A DNA stretch of 64,000 bases, taken from Diplonema papillatum. Its lineage: Eukaryota > Euglenozoa > Diplonemea > Diplonemida > Diplonemidae. A program made the translations under genes and the position numbers. The notes below the pieces were generated by a model. It had not been told where the DNA came from. It did not search any database and saw nothing but the letters and a program-made list of their open reading frames with translations. Where the stretch lies: NCBI GenBank assembly GCA_030068145.1, contig JAPJBO010000744.1:49019-113018 (forward strand). Reading direction: 5' to 3'. How positions within the stretch are numbered: the stretch's first letter is position 1; every line of letters begins with the position of its first letter. Positions 41,601 through 53,465 of the stretch are shown here, one piece after another.

Positions 41601-43973
41601 CGACGGCGCTTCAGCGAAAGGCGCCGTCTGCAGCCGCGAGGGCTGCGGCGTGACCGACGGGCGGGCGGAGTCCGGCTTGCCCTTCGGAGGCGTCGTGGCC
41701 ATGGCGAACGCGTCGGCGACCACCGGCGACGTTTCCTCGAACGGATCGGGCGACTGCGCGCCCTCGTCGGCAGCCGCCGCCGCCCACGCGAGGGGTTCCC
41801 GCGCCGCCCGCTGCGCCAATGCCTGCCTCGGAACGCCACCTCCACCGCCGGCGGCGGCGGCTGGGGTTGGCACTCGCCCGGGATCTATGCGGTCGCTGCC
41901 GCCGCTGGTGGACGCGGGCAGCAGCGCGGGGGGGCCCGTGTCGTCGTTCGACTCCGCCGCCGAAGCGCGGCCCTGGAACTCGTCCCCGGCGGTACCTCGA
42001 TCCGCGTCTTTCTGGTCTGCAGCTTGCGGATTGTTTGGCGCAGCGGCATACGAGTGCGACGAGGATTCGCGCTGCTGTTGATGCGCCGCTGGAACGGCAC
42101 CCTGGTGGGCATCGTGCGCGGCGAAGACACTCCGGCCCGCAGCTGAAGACCGCAGCTGGTCCGCAGCTTGCAGGTTGTCTGGATTCGCCGGTTGGGACGA
42201 CGTTTTGTACGCAGTCGGCGACCCCCGCGCGGCATATGAACGTGTTGAGGCCTCGCGCTGCTGTTGGAACACAGCCGGATCGACCACCTGGCGGGCAACA
42301 GCTTCTGTGTGTGAGACCCCCCGACCCACACCGTCCGGATTAGCGGCCTGCGGCGTGATCTCGCGGACAGTCGGCCGCGTGCTTGCCGCTGGCGACCCCC
42401 CGGCGGCAAGCGACCGCGGGAGCGGCGTCTGCGACGGGCGGCCGTCGGGTGACCTACGCTTCCCGAGGCAAGCTGCATCTGCCGGCGGCGGCGGCACGTT
42501 GCGGCGGGTTTCTCGCAGGGCGCGCGGCGGCGCGTTTTTTCCGGGCGACAGGCTCCCCCGCCCGCTCTTCGAGATTCCTCCGTCTGCAGCTTTTTGCGGG
42601 TTGTCTGGATTCGTCGGCTGGGACGACTCTTTGCGTGCAGTCGGCGACCAACCGGCGGCACACGAATGCGACGAGGACTCGTGCTGACGTTGGAACGCCG
42701 CTGGATCGACTACCTGCCGGGCATCGTGCGCGGCAGGGACGCCCCTGCCCGCGGCTTTCGACCGCAGCTGGTCTGCGGCTTGCAAGTTGTCTGGATTCGT
42801 CGGTTGGGGCGACTTCCTGCGTGCAGACGGCGACCAACCGGCGGCATACGAATGTGACGAGGACTCGAATGCCGCTGGATCGACTACCTGCCGGGCATCG
42901 TGCGCGGCAGGGATACCCCTACCCGCGGCATTCGACCGCAGCTGGTCTGCAGCTTGCAGGTTGTCTGGATTCGTCAATCGGGGCGACTGTTTGCGTGCAG
43001 TCGGCGACCAGCCGGCTGCATACGAGTGTGCCGAGGACTCATGCTGACGTTGGAATGCCGCTGGATCGACTACCTGCCGGGCCCCGCGCGCGGCAGGGAC
43101 AATCCGCCCCAGATCGTCCGGGTTCGCAGGCTGCGAGGCCTGGCTGGAGGCTTGCCCGGGGGTTTCCGTGGCCGCGGCCACGGAACGGACGACTGCAGAT
43201 GCCGTGCTGTCCGGGGGCAGGTGGTGGGGCATGCCGGTCGGGGTAGCGTCCGCGGGGAACACTCCCCCGGGAGACGCCCGCCCGCGGGAAACGCTGTATA
43301 GCAGGTGGGCCCGCTCAGCTTCCCGCTCCTTGCACTCAAGCTCTCGGCGGAGGTTGTCGGCGACCGCCTGCGCGGCGTGAGCTTCGGCTTCGAGCGACGA
43401 GGCGCGGCGGCGCAACGCGGCGAAGCCGCGGCACTCCGCCGCCAGCGCTGCGTTCTCCGCGGATAATTCGGCGGCGGCCTGCGTTTGCCGGTCGGACGCG
43501 GCTTCGAGGGACGCGAGCCGGGAGGCCAGCGCGGAGTTTTCGCGGCGCAGGGCGGCGTGGGCGGTGGTCTGCGCCTCCTCGGCGGCGGAGCGCTCGGATT
43601 CGGCGCGGGAGAGGTGCGCGCGGAGACCCGCGTTGTCCGCCGCGAGGCGGGCCGCGTCATCACGGGCGGCGGCGCAGTCTTCGGACAGCAGGTCGCACGC
43701 CTCGCGGGTCCGGTGCAGCTCCGTCTGAACCGCTTTCGCTTCGATTTCGCGGTCCCGCAGTTCGACCAGCTTCGGTTCGAGCCCGGCGGCGACGAGTTGC
43801 GCGTCTCGCTTCGCGGCTTCCGCCGCCTCGCACGCGCCCTTCCACCGGGAGGCTTCGGCTTCCGCTTCGCCCAGCCTCTCGCGCAGCCCCGCCGCCTCGT
43901 CCACCTCGCCCCGCAGCCTGTCGATCTCTTCGGCGAGGAGGCTGTTTCTTTCTTCCTGCTCGTCGGCCAACAC
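41472..43973 (-). CDS. Coiled-coil and low-complexity repeat protein, exon 2
   Basis: 833 codons after acceptor ACCAG (ends 43974), joined in phase 0 to exon 1. Residues ~1-240 are Glu/Arg/Ala-rich heptad-type coiled coil (ERNSLLAEEIDRLRGEV and on). From ~270 to ~640 there are degenerate repeats of about 60 residues with the markers ARQVVDPAAFQRQ, SYAAGWSPTARK and TNPDNLQAADQLRS. The last ~150 residues are Pro/Ser-rich and end TLSHLEACSKRA before TAA. I recognise no enzyme domain; such proteins are often cytoskeletal or scaffolding, which is only a guess. The internal repeats and the duplicated 3' end suggest the exon grew by tandem duplication. Confidence 0.75.
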   Translation of the reverse strand: MLADEQEERNSLLAEEIDRLRGEVDEAAGLRERLGEAEAEASRWKGACEAAEAAKRDAQLVAAGLEPKLVELRDREIEAKAVQTELHRTREACDLLSEDCAAARDDAARLAADNAGLRAHLSRAESERSAAEEAQTTAHAALRRENSALASRLASLEAASDRQTQAAAELSAENAALAAECRGFAALRRRASSLEAEAHAAQAVADNLRRELECKEREAERAHLLYSVSRGRASPGGVFPADATPTGMPHHLPPDSTASAVVRSVAAATETPGQASSQASQPANPDDLGRIVPAARGARQVVDPAAFQRQHESSAHSYAAGWSPTARKQSPRLTNPDNLQAADQLRSNAAGRGIPAAHDARQVVDPAAFESSSHSYAAGWSPSARRKSPQPTNPDNLQAADQLRSKAAGRGVPAAHDARQVVDPAAFQRQHESSSHSCAAGWSPTARKESSQPTNPDNPQKAADGGISKSGRGSLSPGKNAPPRALRETRRNVPPPPADAACLGKRRSPDGRPSQTPLPRSLAAGGSPAASTRPTVREITPQAANPDGVGRGVSHTEAVARQVVDPAVFQQQREASTRSYAARGSPTAYKTSSQPANPDNLQAADQLRSSAAGRSVFAAHDAHQGAVPAAHQQQRESSSHSYAAAPNNPQAADQKDADRGTAGDEFQGRASAAESNDDTGPPALLPASTSGGSDRIDPGRVPTPAAAAGGGGGVPRQALAQRAAREPLAWAAAAADEGAQSPDPFEETSPVVADAFAMATTPPKGKPDSARPSVTPQPSRLQTAPFAEAPSWASPRPSTSGDAASLQRGRTPSPKPKRRVITLSHLEACSKRA
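42140..43130 (-). repeat. Intragenic ~180-bp coding repeats
   Basis: About five in-frame units, recognised on the plus strand by GGTTGTCTGGATTCG at about 42173, 42600, 42785, 42960 and, weaker, 43115. One longer spacer lies at 42310-42590. Units differ by small in-frame deletions (for example loss of the RQH codons in one). Confidence 0.8.
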
Positions 43974-45520
43974 CTGGTTTTTTTTAGAGTTGAAATTCGC
44001 TTGAAATTCCGGGGGGTTTTAGGGTCTCCGTGTGACCGTTCATGAATGGGTTCTCTTAGAGCAAGAAAGGGCTACATGGGTACGGGTTGTATATTTGGTG
44101 CACGCTTTCGTTATGGGTTATGGCTAGCCATGTCCGGGACTGTTTGTGACCGACACCAAGTACATTCGTTCGTGGAGTGTAGTCTTGGGCCCCCCTGTTT
44201 GTTGAAAGTATGCTAATACTGCAGGGAATAGTTGAGTAGACCTCTTGAGTTTGTGCTAACCACGAATTGGGGAGTCGGGAGTACCTACAAAGAGTCAAAA
44301 GCAGGACCGACCCCCCGTTCGTGAAAGAAAGCGAAGAATAAAAACACCATATTTTTTCCATCTATCTTGTCAAGAGCTGCAACTCAACTATTCTTATTCG
44401 CGTGTACAGGGCATAAGCCTCTTTGGGAGTGGTTTTCTGCACTAGAACTTTTTCGTTGGCTTCGTTTTCTCTTTCATGCGCAACCGTTGTTCCGGAAATG
44501 TTCCCGTCAGATGTACTATTAATACTCTCCTCCTCGCCGGGTACGCTGCTCCGTACTCGCTGCTCTCGTACTTGCTGCGGCGTGATGCAAGATTGATGAA
44601 CGTAGAAAGGTCATGCAGAGATTCTTGTGTGCATGCCACGAATAACAACGCCTGTGTTATTATTCGATGTGTCGAATACTAAAAAAAGTTTCGGGTAGCC
44701 GAACAGTAGCAGGATCAAGTAGTTCGTGTGGGCTACAGCACGTTTACCTTATACTGGCTCCGTCTGTTGCTTCGTCTTCACCGTCGCGGGTGATGCATAA
44801 ATCGAAAGTAGAAGGTCAGGCAGTGATTCGGTGTGTTTGTCACAATCGTCGTGACGCCTCAGGACACGGCTTCAGAAAAAAGGGAGCAAGGGTGGGTGGG
44901 AAAGCGAGGGGTGAAGTTACGATGTTTTCGGGATAGCGACGGGGTTAATCAACCTGTAACGAGTGTTAGGTATTCGTCGGATATATTAATCTTCTAAGAT
45001 CTGCGATCTTATACGAGTAGGAGTAGTAGTAGTAGTATGTGTCGTCTGCCGAAGCAGCCGGAGACAGCAGGCGCAGGGGGCAGGTCTTGCTTTACAATTC
45101 TCTTCTTCATGGAGACCCGCCCCCGGCAATCCCGACTGTCTAATCTCTGTCGAGAAAGGTTTGTGCCCTATAGTGATGAGGTGGTTGACCAGGCCCCCAC
45201 GAAGCCACATACACAACACGGCTACAACACGAGGATGCAGCCCTGCTTAGGTGTGCACTCAGCCATCACAGGGCCTCAGATCTCGCTACTTGACCTGACA
45301 CAGCTGCCACCCAGAAGGCCGCAGCAGTAACCTTCGCAATGAAGGCACGCGCGGCTGAGTGTATGTAGGCGATCCATACAACAGCTGCATCAGACGCAGC
45401 TTGATCCGAGAGCTCGCTAGGACGCTGCTCACCTGCCAGTCTCACAACTGACTGCTGCCCTCAATATCTTATACGACAAAAACTTCTCAAGATCTTATAC
45501 GACAAAAAAAAAAAAAGAAC
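43974..45520 (-). other. Intron of the coiled-coil gene, sharing blocks with the cyclase intron
   Basis: Donor CTGCAG/GTTCTT at 45521/45520 and acceptor ACCAG ending at 43974, phase 0. The blocks 44521-44399 and 44196-43978 match 2291-2161 and 1398-1191 of the cyclase intron in the same order and orientation. A TATTCGACACATCGAATA hairpin segment (44660-44680) is related to the cyclase A-B intron but lies in the other orientation. Nothing else looks coding. Confidence 0.7.
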
Positions 45521-46261
45521 CTGCAGCTTCTCCGCCCGTTCCCGGTCGTCAAGCAGCGCTTGCCGGTCCGCGTGCGCCTCTGCGAGTTCGGAGGCGAGGG
45601 TGGTGGCGCGGCGCTCCGCGGCTTCACGAGCGCGGGCCTCGTCTTCGGCTGTTTTCGCGAGGTGTTCGACGGCTTCGACCTGCTGCCGGTAGCCGGCGAG
45701 CTGGGCTTCGAGCTCAGTCAGCTCGGTTGACTGGAACCCGTTCTCGGTCTTCAGCTCCTCGTTCTGCATCGACAGCTCGGCGACCGCGGCCTGCCACTTC
45801 TGGAACATCACGCCGCCCCTGGCGACGTCGATCAAAACGTCCCTGTCGCAGCCGAGTGCGGAGGATTTGTCGGAAACGGCGGCGTTGAGGATGTCGACTT
45901 GCTCTCGCGCCTCGGACAGTAGCTCCGTCGACTGCTCGTGCGCGTCCCGCAACGCGTCGTGCGCCCGGGCGAGCCGTTGATACTTCGAATCCAAGTTCTT
46001 GAAGCTCTTCGCGGCGCCTCCTGAGCAGAGGCGGGTTTCGAGCGTCTTCGCCCTCCGCTCGGCGGCGTCCGCCTTTCGGTTCGCGGCGTTCAGCTCGTCG
46101 CGGGTCCTCGCGAGGCTGTCCTTGAGCCGTTTGGTCTGCTTCTCCCGCTCCGAGAGCTCCGCGGACGTCACTTCCAAGTTCAGGGTCTGCCCGTTCACCT
46201 GCGGCCGCAGCGTCACGGTCACGGCTTCGACGCTTTCGTCCGGGTCGCCTGCGCGCGGCAT
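45521..46261 (-). CDS. Coiled-coil protein, exon 1
   Basis: 247 codons from ATG (MPRAGDPDESVEAVTV) to the CTGCAG donor. The frame is also open further back through GTG at 46291. After a short N-terminal segment (VTLRPQVNGQTLNLEV), the sequence is coiled coil throughout: ELSEREKQTKRLKDSL, ADAAERRAKTLETR, AVAELSMQNEELKTEN and ERRATTLASELAEAHAD. Joining to exon 2 gives EKLQVLADEQEE, which continues the heptads. Choice of ATG is supported by the three upstream copies, which all keep this ATG. Confidence 0.75.
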
Positions 46262-46329
46262 GACGGATCCCAACCACCCCTTCCCCAGCACTCGCCTCCT
46301 TTTTCTTGGTTCTGGGTTAACGGGCTTCG

Positions 46330-48330
46330 GAATGGGGTGCAGATTGCGTTTTTAGAGTCTCCGGGTGACCTTCGTCAAATGGGGGTTTTAACAGTCTTCT
46401 CGATAGTATGACAGGATGCGGGCACACACTTTTTCTTCCAGCATAATTTCGCCTTGTCCCAGCGAAGGCACATTCGTGTGTAGACACATTTTGCAAGCGC
46501 GCACTCTGCCAGCACACACTTTGCAGACTCACTTGCCGGCAAGCTTTCCAGACCCACTTTGTAGACACACTTTGCACAGGCACAACAGTTCCTCAGTGGG
46601 TTTGAGCCGTGCGCGTCTCGCAACGCGTCGTGCGCCCGGGCGAGGCGTTGATACTTCGAATCCAAGTTCTTGATGCTCTTCGCGGCGCCTCCTGAGCAGA
46701 GGCGGGTTTCGAGCGTCTTCGCCCTCCGCTCGGCGGCGTCCGCCTTTCGGTTCGCGGCGTTCAGCTCGTCGCGGGTCCTCGCGAGGCTGTCCTTGAGCCG
46801 TTTGGTCTGCTTCTCCCGCTCCGAGAGCTCCGCGGACGTCACTTCCAAGTTCAGGGTCTGCCCGTTCACCTGCGGCCGCAGCGTCACGGTCACGGCTTCG
46901 ACGCTCTCGTCCGGGTCGCCTGCGCGCGGCATGACGAACCCCAACCACCCCTTCCCCAGCACTCGCCTCCTTTTTCTTGGTTCTGGGTTAACGGGCTTCG
47001 GAATGGGGAGAGTCTCCGGGTGACCTTCGTCAAATGGGGGTTTTAACAGTCTTCTCGATAGTATGACAGGATGCGGGCACACACTTTTTCTTCCAGCATA
47101 ATTTCGCCTTGTCCCAGCGAAGGCACATTCGTGTGTAGACACATTTTGCAAGCGCGCACTCTGCCAGCACACACTTTGCAGACTCACTTGCCGGCAAGCT
47201 TTCCAGACCCACTTTGTAGACACACTTTGCACAGGCACAACAGTTCCTCAGTGGGTTTGAGCCGTGCGCGTCTCGCAACGCGTCGTGCGCCCGGGCGAGG
47301 CGTTGATACTTCGAATCCAAGTTCTTGATGCTCTTCGCGGCGCCTCCTGAGCAGAGGCGGGTTTCGAGCGTCTTCGCCCTCCGCTCGGCGGCGTCCGCCT
47401 TTCGGTTCGCGGCGTTCAGCTCGTCGCGGGTCCTCGCGAGGCTGTCCTTGAGCCGTTTGGTCTGCTTCTCCCGCTCCGAGAGCTCCGCGGACGTCACTTC
47501 CAAGTTCAGGGTCTGCCCGTTCACCTGCGGCCGCAGCGTCACGGTCACGGCTTCGACGCTCTCGTCCGGGTCGCCTGCGCGCGGCATGACGAACCCCAAC
47601 CACCCCTTCCCCAGCACTCGCCTCCTTTTTCTTGGTTCTGGGTTAACGGGCTTCGGAATGGGGAGAGTCTCCGGGTGACCTTCGTCAAATGGGGGTTTTA
47701 ACAGTCTTCTCGATAGTATGACAGGATGCGGGCACACACTTTTTCTTCCAGCATAATTTCGCCTTGTCCCAGCGAAGGCACATTCGTGTGTAGACACATT
47801 TTGCAAGCGCGCACTCTGCCAGCACACACTTTGCAGACTCACTTGCCGGCAAGCTTTCCAGACCCACTTTGTAGACACACTTTGCACAGGCACAACAGTT
47901 CCTCAGTGGGTTTGAGCCGTGCGCGTCTCGCAACGCGTCGTGCGCCCGGGCGAGGCGTTGATACTTCGAATCCAAGTTCTTGAAGCTCTTCGCGGCGCCT
48001 CCTGAGCAGAGGCGGGGTTCGAGCGTCTTCGCCCTCCGCTCGGCGGCGTCCGCCTTTCGGTTCGCGGCGTTCAGCTCGTCGCGCGTCCTCGCGAGGCTGT
48101 CCTTGGGCCGTTTGGTCTGCTTCTCCCGCTCCGAGAGCTCCGCGGACGTCACTTCCAAGTTCAGGGTCTGCCCGTTCACCTGCGGCCGCAGCGTCACGGT
48201 CACGGCTTCGACGCTCTCGTCCGGGTCGCCTGCGCGCGGCATGACGAACCCCAACCACCCCTTCCAACACTCGCCTCCTTTTTCTTGGTTATGGGTTAAC
48301 GGGCTTCAGAAGGGGGTGCAGATTGCGTTT
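46330..48330 (-). repeat. Three tandem copies of the coiled-coil gene 5' end (655-bp unit)
   Basis: Copies with ATG equivalents at 46932, 47587 and 48242 repeat about 110 codons of exon 1 plus ~300 bp of upstream sequence. The period is exactly 655 bp. The exon part breaks off at the same place (46609, 47264, 47919) into a TGGGTTTGAGCC segment. The upstream part has a CACCCGGAGACTC motif and a run of irregular TTGCA-type repeats (GACACACTTTGCACAGG). In frame the exon stub reads on into the next unit's upstream sequence, which explains the 287-aa open frames. Confidence 0.9.
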
Positions 48331-48344
48331 TTAGAGTTATAGTT

Positions 48345-50930
48345 CGCGAAGCTAAGTGTGGGCGAAGCTAAGTTCGGCGATGCTAAGTTCGGGCGAAGCT
48401 AAGTGTGGGCGAAGCTAAGTTCGGGCGATGCTAAGTTTGGGCGATGCTAAGTTCGGGCGATGCTAAGTTCGGGCGATGCTAAGTTCGGGCGAAGCTAAGT
48501 GTGGGCGAAGCTAAGTTCGGGCGATGCTAAGTTCGGGCGAAGCTAAGTTCGGGCGAAGCTAAGTTTGGGCGAAGCTAAGTTCGGGCGAAGCTAAGTTCGG
48601 ACGAAGCTAAGTGTGGGCGAAGCTAAGTTCGGGCGAAGCTAAGTGTAAGTTCGGGCGATGCTAAGTTCGGGCGAAGCTAAGTGCGGGCGAAGCTAAGTTC
48701 GGGCGATGCTAAGTTTGGGCGATGCTAAGTTCGGGCGAAGCTAAGTTCGGGCGAAGCTAAGTTCGGGCGAAGCTAAGTTCGGGCGAAGCTAAGTTCGGGC
48801 GAAGCTAAGTTCGGGCGAAGCTAAGTTCGGGCGAAGCTAAGTTCGGGCGAAGCTAAGTTTGGCGAAGCTAAGTTCGGGCGATGCTAAGTTCGGGCGAAGC
48901 TAAGTTCGGCGAAGCTAAGTTCGGGCGAAGCTAAGTTCGGGCGAAGCTAAGTTCGGGCGAAGCTAAGTTCGGGCGAAGCTAAGTTCGGGCGATGCTAAGT
49001 TTGGGCGAAGCTAAGTTCGGGCGATGCTAAGTTCGGGCGAAGCTAAGTTCGGGCGAAGCTAAGTTCGGGCGAAGCTAAGTTCGGGCGAAGCTAAGTTCGG
49101 GCGAAGCTAAGTTTGGGCGAAGCTAAGTTCGGGCGATGCTAAGTTCGGGCGAAGCTAAGTTCGGACGAAGCTAAGTGTGGGCGAAGCTAAGTTCGGGCGA
49201 AGCTAAGTTTGGGCGAAGCTAAGTTTGGGCGATGCTAAGTTCGGGCGAAGCTAAGTTCGGACGAAGCTAAGTGTGGGCGAAGCTAAGTTCGGGCGAAGCT
49301 AAGTGTAAGTTCGGGCGATGCTAAGTTCGGGCGATGCTAAGTTCGGGCGATGCTAAGTTTGGGCGAAGCTAAGTTCGGGCGATGCTAAGTTCGGGCGAAG
49401 CTAAGTTCGGGCGAAGCTAAGTGTGGGCGAAGCTAAGTTCGGGCGGAGCTAAGTGTAAGTTCGGGCGATGCTAAGTTCGGGCGAAGCTAAGTTCGGGCGA
49501 AGCTAAGTTCGGGCGAAGCTAAGTTCGGGCGAAGCTAAGTTTGGGCGAAGCTAAGTTCGGGCGATGCTAAGTTCGGGCGAAGCTAAGTTCGGACGAAGCT
49601 AAGTGTGGGCGAAGCTAAGTTCGGGCGAAGCTAAGTGTAAGTTCGGGCGATGCTAAGTTCGGGCGATGCTAAGTTCGGGCGATGCTAAGTTGGGCGAAGC
49701 TAAGTTCGGGCGATGCTAAGTTCGGGCGAAGCTAAGTTCGGGCGAAGCTAAGTTCGGGCGAAGCTAAGTTCGGGCGAAGCTAAGTTCGGGCGATGCTAAG
49801 TTCGGGCGATGCTAAGTTCGGGCGATGCTAAGTTCGGGCGATGCTAAGTTCGGGCGAAGCTAAGTTCGGGCGAAGCTAAGTTCGGGCGATGCTAAGTTCG
49901 GGCGAAGCTAAGTTCGGGCGAAGCTAAGTTGGGCGAAGCTAAGTTCGGGCGAAGCTAAGTGTGGGCGAAGCTAAGTTCGGGCGAAGCTAAGTGTAAGTTC
50001 GGGCGATGCTAAGTTCGGGCGATGCTAAGTTCGGGCGAAGCTAAGTTCGGGCGATGCTAAGTTCGGGCGATGCTAAGTTCGGGCGATGCTAAGTTCGGGC
50101 GATGCTAAGTTCGGGCGAAGCTAAGTTCGGGCGAAGCTAAGTTTGGGCGAAGCTAAGTTCGGGCGATGCTAAGTTCGGGCGAAGCTAAGTTCGGACGAAG
50201 CTAAGTGTGGGCGAAGCTAAGTTCGGGCGAAGCTAAGTGTAAGTTCGGGCGATGCTAAGTTCGGGCGATGCTAAGTTCGGGCGATGCTAAGTTTGGGCGA
50301 AGCTAAGTTCGGGCGATGCTAAGTTTGGGCGAAGCTAAGTTCGGGCGATGCTAAGTTCGGGCGAAGCTAAGTTCGGGCGAAGCTAAGTGTGGGCGAAGCT
50401 AAGTTCGGGCGGAGCTAAGTGTAAGTTCGGGCGATGCTAAGTTCGGGCGATGCTAAGTTCGGGCGAAGCTAAGTGTGGGCGAAGCTAAGTTCGGGCGATG
50501 CTAAGTTTGGGCGATGCTAAGTTCGGGCGATGCTAACTTCGGGCGAAGCTAAGTGTAAGTTCGGGCGAAGCTAAGTTTGGGCGAAGCTAAGTTCGGGCGA
50601 TGCTAAGTTTGGGCGAAGCTTAGTTCGGGCGATGCTAAGTTTGGGCGAAGCTTAGTTCGGGCGATGCTAAGTTTGGGCGAAGCTTAGTTCGGGCGATGCT
50701 AAGTTTGGGCGAAGCTAAGTTCGGGCGATGCTAACTTCGGGCGAAGCTAAGTGTAAGTTCGGGCGAAGCTAAGTGTGGGCGAAGCTAAGTTCGGGCGATG
50801 CTAAGTTCGGGCGAAGCTAAGTGTGGGCGAAGCTAAGTTAAGTGTGGGCGATGCTAAGTTCGGGCGATGCTAAGTTCGGGCGAAGCTAAGTTCGGGCGAT
50901 GCTAAGTTCTGGTGAAGCAAAGTTCGGGCG
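48345..50930. repeat. 16-bp satellite (GGGCGAAGCTAAGTTC)
   Basis: About 160 tandem units over 2.6 kb. The main variants are GAAGC/GATGC and TTCGGGC/TGTGGGC/TTTGGGC. A shortened GCTAAGTGTAAGTTC unit recurs at intervals (for example near 48645, 49310, 49455, 49630, 49990, 50240), showing higher-order repeats. It starts directly at the outer end of the coiled-coil 5' array and degenerates from 50900 to 51030. Confidence 0.95.
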
Positions 50931-51030
50931 CAGCTGAGTTCGGGCGAAGCAACGCTTGGGTGAAGCTAAGTTCTGGTGTTCGGGCAATGCCAAGTTCGGG
51001 TGAAGCGAAGTTCGAGTGATGCTAAGGTTG

Positions 51031-52508
51031 ACCTGGTGATGGCAAGGTCGGCACCAGTCGGGGGAGAGACCCCCCCGCGACTCCGTTTTCACGGACTGCG
51101 CCCCGGGTAACCCCAAACCCGCGAAACTTTGAGAAACTCCGCAAGAAACGCAACTGTCGGACACGCTGTGTGCAGACGCACTCTACAGGCAAAGGGGACG
51201 AAGAACTTCTTTTTTTCTCTGTTTTTATCACCAGCATTTTTTTTGACAGGGGTAGGAATAGATGTGCAAACAAAAAAATAAGAAATGAGAAGAAAAAAGG
51301 TGAAGGGCTAAAACGATGGGGAAGGTGGAGAGCGTTTGGGGGAGAAAAGCAAAGCAGAGACAAGAAGAAAAAGACAAAGGAACATAATTAGGTGAGAGAG
51401 AGAGAGAGAGAAAGAACGGGTAGTAAATAAGTTGGAAACGGAGAATGCAGTCTGGTATTCATCCCCGTGCACGATGGTTCGGCAAGTGAGGCTGCCAGCA
51501 AGCCAGTCAACCTCACTAGGGTCTTCTTTCCGCTGACAGGTTCAAACCTGTCCCCCTTCCCTGCTGTTTTCGTCAGATACTAGGTAGAGACGAAACAAAC
51601 CGTGCCACCACCCCCCGCTTTCAAAATGTGTTCTAAAAAGATAAACTTGGGAAGTAGCGTGCGCGCGAACCAGCACCGTGAAGGATCCATTATTTTTGCA
51701 CGAAGGTTCAGTGCTCCCGCTAACCTCACTTTTAGTGAGGAAACCCAAAAACCTGGGTTAGGCTTTTTTTTTTTTTTTTTCTCCCCCGCCAGCAGGGGTC
51801 TTTAAAAGTTTGGGGGTTGGAGCGGAAAACCCGGTGTCAGCCAAAAACCCGGTGTGAGGTCAAAATTTTTTCCAACACTTGGGCAGCAGGGATGCCTTGG
51901 GACGAAAATCTACGCTCTAAACCGGGGTTTTGGGGAATCACACGGCATTCAGTGGTGCCCCTACTGTAGCCCGACCCGCACAGTAGGTTGTCTTGACGCT
52001 TCGGGTGGGGGGAGACCTGCCCGCGCAGCGATATATTTTGTGGTGGTGAGCCACCTTTTGGCTTCTGCGTGCGTGTGCCGCCTCTGGTGCACGATTGTAC
52101 CAGCGTTAAACTTCGGAACACCGATCCAGCAACTCTTTTTGTGGCGGTTTTGTGTTTCTTAAAGGAGCCCTGCGCCGCAGGCGCGGAAACTTTTAAACGG
52201 TCGCACTTACGGATCAAAGCAGATGGGCAGTAGGGTGGCTCGTTACAACTACGCGCCGCAGGCGCGGAAATTTTGACGGTCGCACTTACAGCTAAACAGA
52301 TGGACGGAAACACGTTGGTTGTTCACCGGCTGCAGCAGGTTTTCGTCCTGCACAACGCCCCTGCATTGCCTGCCACGGTGGAACACTGTGAACAGAATGA
52401 GCAAATAATGCGGTAGCCCCATTACAAAAGATACTCAGCCAAAATACCTGCGCCGCAGGCGCGGAAATTTTTTGGCGCCTTTCTGGCCATACGAAGATCG
52501 CAAAACAG
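51031..52508. other. Gene-free stretch
   Basis: No convincing exon. It holds a short (GA)n at 51392-51411, a T-run at 51760-51780, and three GCGCCGCAGGCGC hairpins followed by GGAAA (about 52173, 52256, 52450). Confidence 0.5.
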
Positions 52509-52800
52509 TTTCCGTGAAAGAAATTTCCGCCGGTGGTTTCTGCTATGAGAAGATTTTTTCCATCAGGTTTCTGCCACGAGAAATTTCCACCGATGGATTC
52601 CGTTAGAAAACATTTCCACCAACAATTTCTGTTCGAAAAGTTTTCCGCCAAGCTTCCCGTGAAAGAAATTTCCGCCGCTGGTTTCTGCCATGAGAAAATT
52701 TCCATCAATTTTCTGTCGTGAGAAAGTTTCCACCAACAGTATTCCACAAAGAAATTTCCGCCAGTAGTTTCCACGAGAACATTTCCACCAGGTTTCCACC
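52509..52800. repeat. Degenerate ~29-bp tandem repeat
   Basis: About ten units with the pattern GTTTCTGCCACGAGAAATTTCCACC. On the minus strand they read as a repeating ETSGGNFFHG-like peptide, but no start, acceptor or codon conservation supports a gene. Confidence 0.75.
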
Positions 52801-52899
52801 GGGTGCTTTTTCGTTGAGGTCCGCGCACATGCGGTTCACTCTTTAACGATGCCACGCCTGAGTATCCGCAAGACACAGTGTTTCTTGTGCCATGAACCT

Positions 52900-53390
<491 letters not shown>

Positions 53391-53434
53391 CGCACAGGAA
53401 GGCACCACGTAAACACAGGTCTACAACACACACC

Positions 53435-53465
<31 letters not shown>

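Noticed and set aside
46375-48254. 287-aa frames starting MPVQSVSTKW, seen as two identical genes
   Set aside because: Each is the exon 1 stub of the coiled-coil gene reading into the upstream part of the next 655-bp unit; not independent genes.
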